DNA of 18,393 nt from Thiobacillaceae bacterium. GTDB lineage: Bacteria; Pseudomonadota; Gammaproteobacteria; Burkholderiales; Thiobacillaceae. The position numbers and the translations under genes are program-made. The notes below the pieces were generated by a model. It saw nothing but the letters and a program-made list of their open reading frames with translations. It was not told the DNA's origin and did no database searches. Within the stretch, counting starts at the first letter, position 1. Each line of letters begins with the position of its first letter. The stretch spans positions 1 to 18,393 of the forward strand of contig JAHENE010000005.1 of NCBI GenBank assembly GCA_024643305.1, read 5' to 3'. This document shows, piece by piece, positions 15,973 through 18,393 of this stretch.

Positions 15973-16048
15973 GCCCCCGTAGCTCAGTGGATAGAGCATC
16001 CCCCTCCTAAGGGGAGGGTCACACGTTCGATTCGTGTCGGGGGCGCCA
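15973..16048 (+). tRNA. tRNA-Arg (anticodon CCU)
   Basis: A complete 76-base cloverleaf can be drawn. The acceptor stem is GCCCCCG with CGGGGGC. The D arm is GCTC/GAGC with AGTGGATA in the loop. The anticodon stem TCCCC/GGGGA encloses the loop CTCCTAA, so the anticodon is CCT. The T arm is ACACG/CGTGT with TTCGATT. The discriminator G and an encoded CCA follow (46-48 of line 16001-16048). It decodes the rare arginine codon AGG. It is a lone tRNA between the divergent peroxiredoxin gene and a convergent gene whose stop lies five bases beyond. tRNA-Arg genes often serve as integration sites, but I see no integrase or duplicated 3' end nearby. Confidence 0.97.
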
Positions 16049-16052
16049 TCTT

Positions 16053-16655
16053 TCATGCCTCTCCTGATTTTTTGCTGGCGCTCAACGATTCCCTTAACTG
16101 CTTGAGTTCCTGCCGGTAGGCCTCGGCATCTCCGTAATCAGCAAACTGGTTGTAATGCGAGTGCGTCTGCAACAGGTGGCGTGCATGGCGGATGGGGCAC
16201 CAGTACAACTCAGTGCGCGCGATGATCTCCTTGACGTAGGCTGCAAGCCCGTTCCCATATGAGCAATAGGTGCAGTGGAATTTTTCGATGACGTTCAAAT
16301 AGGCCAGGTGACGGCGGTCGAAAGTCATGTAGTCGCGGCGTTTCACACGCTGGATGCGGTACAGCGGAAAGCACAGGGTTTGATAAATCGTGACGGAAAT
16401 ATCCAGCAAGAGCAGCGGGAAAACCATGCTGTAGATGACAGGCGCGGTCACTTTGTTGCGTAAATCTGCCCGGCGAATGTATTCAATCACGCCAACCTTG
16501 AATTGCCGCTGGCGCTGCAGGATTTCCTCTTCAAAGCGGATTCGGTTGTGGTCGAAGCGCACATGCATCGCTTCGCGCCGGCTTTCCAGTTCCGCCTCCA
16601 GTTCCGCTTCAAGTTCGCGGATGCGCTGGAGGATTTCACCGACTTTTGGGTTCAT
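16053..16655 (-). CDS. Conserved membrane protein of unknown function
   Basis: From ATG 16655 the protein has 200 residues. A charged heptad-like region (about 5-55, IRELEAELEAELESRRE) should form a coiled coil. One or two hydrophobic segments follow (about 71-98, APVIYSMVFPLLLLDISVTI). The last 80 residues are soluble, with FDRRHLAYLNVIEKFHCTYCSYGNGLAAYVKEI and ARTELYWCPIRHARH. The invariant-looking Cys128, Cys131 and Cys153, with nearby His residues, could bind metal. I recall similar unannotated proteins in other proteobacteria, but no function. The start is uncertain: in-frame GTG at 16703 and ATG at 16685 are alternatives, and none has a clear ribosome binding site. It lies 105 bases after the MscS gene on the same strand. 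Confidence 0.75.
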   Translation of the reverse strand: MNPKVGEILQRIRELEAELEAELESRREAMHVRFDHNRIRFEEEILQRQRQFKVGVIEYIRRADLRNKVTAPVIYSMVFPLLLLDISVTIYQTLCFPLYRIQRVKRRDYMTFDRRHLAYLNVIEKFHCTYCSYGNGLAAYVKEIIARTELYWCPIRHARHLLQTHSHYNQFADYGDAEAYRQELKQLRESLSASKKSGEA

Positions 16656-16760
16656 GGCGTGTACCGATGGTTTGCTGACCACCATGTTACGCCACGTTTC
16701 CACCTGTCCCCGAACATAAATGGGGTGAGCGAGAAATTGCTTGCTGCGATTTGCGAAATA

Positions 16761-17585
16761 TCAGCTTTTTTCCAGCAACCTGACTTCGCGTTGCGGGAAG
16801 GGAATGCTGATGCCGCGATGGCGGAAGGTTTCAAGCAGTGACTTGTTCAGTTCGCCGATTGCATCGGGATAGTCCGGCACCTTGACCCAGGGGCGTACGC
16901 TGATGTTGACGGAAGAATCTGCCAGCGTTGTTATCTGAACGAAGGGTGCAGGGTCCTTGAGCACACGCGTGTTTTCACGCAGAACTTCATCCACAGCTGC
17001 GAGTGCAAGATTGAGGTCAGTATTGTAGGCAACACCCACGACCAGACTGACTTGCCGGATGTCGCCATAGTTGTGGAGGATTTCACCTGCAATCTTGCGG
17101 TTGGGTATGACAACCTTGGACAGGTCCAGATGACTCAAGGTCGTGTTGAAAAGCGTAATGCTTTCAACCTGGCCTTCCTCGCCGGCGATGGAAATATATT
17201 CGTTTACCCGGAATGGCCGCGTAAAGACGATGGTTAGTCCGGCAGCCAGATTTGACAGCACACCCTGCATTGCTAGGGCAACGCCGGCACCCGCTACGCC
17301 AAGCCCTGCAATCAGTGGTAGCAAATCGACCCCAAGGTTCTGCAGGGCCATGACGAGGAACAGGGCCATGATCAGCCCCTTTGTTATGCGTACCAGCAGT
17401 TGCCGTGCGGTAATGTCGAGACCAAGGCGGGTCAGCAACTTGTCCAGCATGTTTCCTGCCCAGCGACCGGCATAGTAACCAGCCACCATAATCAGCAGTG
17501 CCGCCAGCAACCTTGGGCCAAACTCGATGCCAAGGTCGATCAGTTTGCCCTGGGCCTGGTCTAGTGCTGCCAGTTGCTCTTTCAT
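16761..17585 (-). CDS. Small-conductance mechanosensitive channel (MscS family)
   Basis: The 274-residue inner-membrane channel opens on membrane tension to release solutes during hypo-osmotic shock. Three transmembrane helices are seen (about 22-42, 64-84, 90-125). The third carries the pore helix pattern GLGVAGAGVALAMQGVLSNLAAG, with small residues spaced as in MscS TM3. FTRPFRVNEYISIAGEEGQVESI begins the cytoplasmic beta domain, followed by VVIPNRKI and a C-terminal alpha/beta domain. Its length is near E. coli MscS (286). The ATG at 17585 has GGAG five bases upstream. The stop is TGA. Confidence 0.94.
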   Translation of the reverse strand: MKEQLAALDQAQGKLIDLGIEFGPRLLAALLIMVAGYYAGRWAGNMLDKLLTRLGLDITARQLLVRITKGLIMALFLVMALQNLGVDLLPLIAGLGVAGAGVALAMQGVLSNLAAGLTIVFTRPFRVNEYISIAGEEGQVESITLFNTTLSHLDLSKVVIPNRKIAGEILHNYGDIRQVSLVVGVAYNTDLNLALAAVDEVLRENTRVLKDPAPFVQITTLADSSVNISVRPWVKVPDYPDAIGELNKSLLETFRHRGISIPFPQREVRLLEKS

Positions 17586-17668
17586 GGATGCTCCGCAGAT
17601 GGATTCAGTGTCCGGCTATTTTAATGGAATGAATTTTGAGATGTGCCGAACCGGGTATGAACGTGCGG

Positions 17669-18001
17669 TCAGTGTTCGTCCATGGCATCCAGATAAAAGA
17701 AAACGAAACGTCCTTCTTCGATGTCTATCATCAGACAGGCTCGGCGATGGAGTGCGTAGTCTATGTAGCCCGGGGTTGCGGAAGCCTGATGGCATTCGCT
17801 GACGTGCTGTGGCGCTTCGAAGTCGCGGTCACGGTCGTACCAGGACAGCAGCATGGGCATCCCCAGCCTGGCGGCGGCCTCATTTTGCGCAAGTTTCATG
17901 GCCTGTTGGTAATCAGACAGAGGCGTTTCCGGCCGCAGCCTGAGTGAGGTCACGCCGGAAAAATCCGGCGCGCTTGCCGGTGTGCAGACCGCTTCGCTCA
18001 T
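17669..18001 (-). CDS. Small AF1514-like protein of unknown function
   Basis: The 110-residue soluble protein has LSDYQQAMKLAQNEAAARLGMPMLLSWYDRDRD, a Cys-containing middle (HVSECHQ... PGYIDYALHRRACLMIDI), and the C-terminal strand EEGRFVFFYLDAMDE. The MLLSWYD core, the single Cys before a PG(Y/W) turn and the final (G)xFVFxY strand are what I recall for the AF1514/DUF5619 group, which has structures but no assigned function. That match is from memory. It is preceded by AAGGA four bases before the ATG and follows the YbaK-like gene by 15 bases, so the two probably share a transcript. The MscS start lies 83 bases downstream. Confidence 0.7.
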   Translation of the reverse strand: MSEAVCTPASAPDFSGVTSLRLRPETPLSDYQQAMKLAQNEAAARLGMPMLLSWYDRDRDFEAPQHVSECHQASATPGYIDYALHRRACLMIDIEEGRFVFFYLDAMDEH

Positions 18002-18016
18002 TCAGTCCTTTCCGAG

Positions 18017-18393
18017 TTAATGGTGCACGCGCGGCTGGCAGAAATGGCAGTGCGGCGCATCGCCAAACAGGTCCCACAAGTACTTGGTTTCCACATGCAC
18101 CAGACGTTCGTGGTCGCCGGCCTCGAGATAAATGTCGGGCTGTCCCATGAGAGCATCGTCCCACACCATTTCCACGCCCCATGCCTGCGGCAGTCCCGGA
18201 ATGACACCAGGATCGCAATCGGCAAAAAGTTTGCGTACGCTTTTTTCGTCGGCCAGGCTGAAATCCTGACCATGCTCCACGCTGAGTTTGCCAAGATGGA
18301 TTTCCTGATCCGCTGGGATCATGGCCACCATCTGGCACTGGTTTCCTTCGAGCAGCACACCCTTGGCCACCCGGCTCGGGTCCACGCGCGCGG
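18017..18393 (-). CDS. YbaK/EbsC-type aminoacyl-tRNA deacylase, partial (5' end outside window)
   Basis: The frame is open to the edge of the window, and the GTG at 18385 is an internal codon (ARVDPSRVAK), so the N-terminus is missing. Members of this family hydrolyse mischarged aminoacyl-tRNAs. Family features seen are VAKGVLLEG with the conserved Lys, the strand CQMVAMIPADQEIHLGKL, LFADCDPGVIPGLPQAWGVEMVWDD, and QPDIYLEAGDHERLVHVE. The C-terminus is unusual in ending PHCHFCQPRVHH, rich in His and Cys. The amino acid specificity cannot be determined. The stop is TAA at 18017-18019, and the AF1514-like gene starts 15 bases on. Confidence 0.85.
   Translation of the reverse strand, partial: ARVDPSRVAKGVLLEGNQCQMVAMIPADQEIHLGKLSVEHGQDFSLADEKSVRKLFADCDPGVIPGLPQAWGVEMVWDDALMGQPDIYLEAGDHERLVHVETKYLWDLFGDAPHCHFCQPRVHH

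Noticed and set aside
15973..16048. tRNA-Arg gene as an integration site of a mobile island
   Set aside because: There is no integrase, no repeat of the tRNA 3' end within the window, and the flanking genes look like ordinary chromosomal genes.
16731..16754. Hairpin AAATTGC/GCGATTT between the MscS gene and the conserved membrane-protein gene
   Set aside because: It is a seven-pair stem with a G-T pair and no T-run on either side. It is too weak to call a terminator or an RNA element.

Overview
The window is a gene-dense, GC-rich chromosomal segment with no stretch over 300 bases lacking a gene. The protein families and the order pcnB-folK-dgk-panB-panC-panD point to a betaproteobacterium, probably of the Nitrosomonadales/Sulfuricellaceae/Thiobacillus type. 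That placement is an inference from recognised families, not from a marker gene. The content is mostly housekeeping. I saw no phage, transposon, CRISPR or defence island.

Layout. (1) Positions 1-2533, plus strand: the C-terminal part of a large AAA-ATPase/TPR regulator, cut by the window start. (2) 2635-2659: a strong bidirectional terminator between that gene and panD. (3) 9099 down to 2694, minus strand: a probable eight-gene operon. In transcription order it holds a periplasmic tandem thioredoxin, a HAD-IB phosphatase, pcnB, folK, a deoxynucleoside kinase, panB, panC and panD. The genes from pcnB to panC are stop/start overlapped or nearly so. (4) 9175-14148, plus strand: a CbiM-like membrane protein, the helicase gene hrpA, and a CDP-alcohol phosphatidyltransferase. 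(5) 15920 down to 14145, minus strand: a membrane peroxiredoxin and a diguanylate cyclase. The latter's stop codon overlaps the stop of the convergent phosphatidyltransferase. (6) 15973-16048, plus strand: tRNA-Arg(CCU). (7) 18393 down to 16053, minus strand: a partial YbaK-type deacylase, an AF1514-like small protein, an MscS channel, and a conserved membrane protein of unknown function.

How the genes fit together. The operon joins pantothenate synthesis (PanB, PanC and PanD supply pantoate, the ligation step and beta-alanine) to folate synthesis (FolK). PanB consumes 5,10-methylene-tetrahydrofolate, so the two pathways are metabolically linked. PcnB, the deoxynucleoside kinase and the HAD phosphatase are the usual betaproteobacterial passengers. 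An extended -10 promoter (TGATATAAT) just upstream of pcnB suggests the pcnB-pan block can also be transcribed on its own.

The most notable observations are an in-frame amber (TAG) codon in panB, a palindromic repeat translated within hrpA, and an internally duplicated periplasmic thioredoxin. The amber comes after 231 codons; 33 further family-like codons follow in the same frame and end exactly on the TGATG overlap with panC. The hrpA repeat encodes PSPLTPTPPPQGERG between the two helicase lobes. I found no convincing wholly new multi-gene system.
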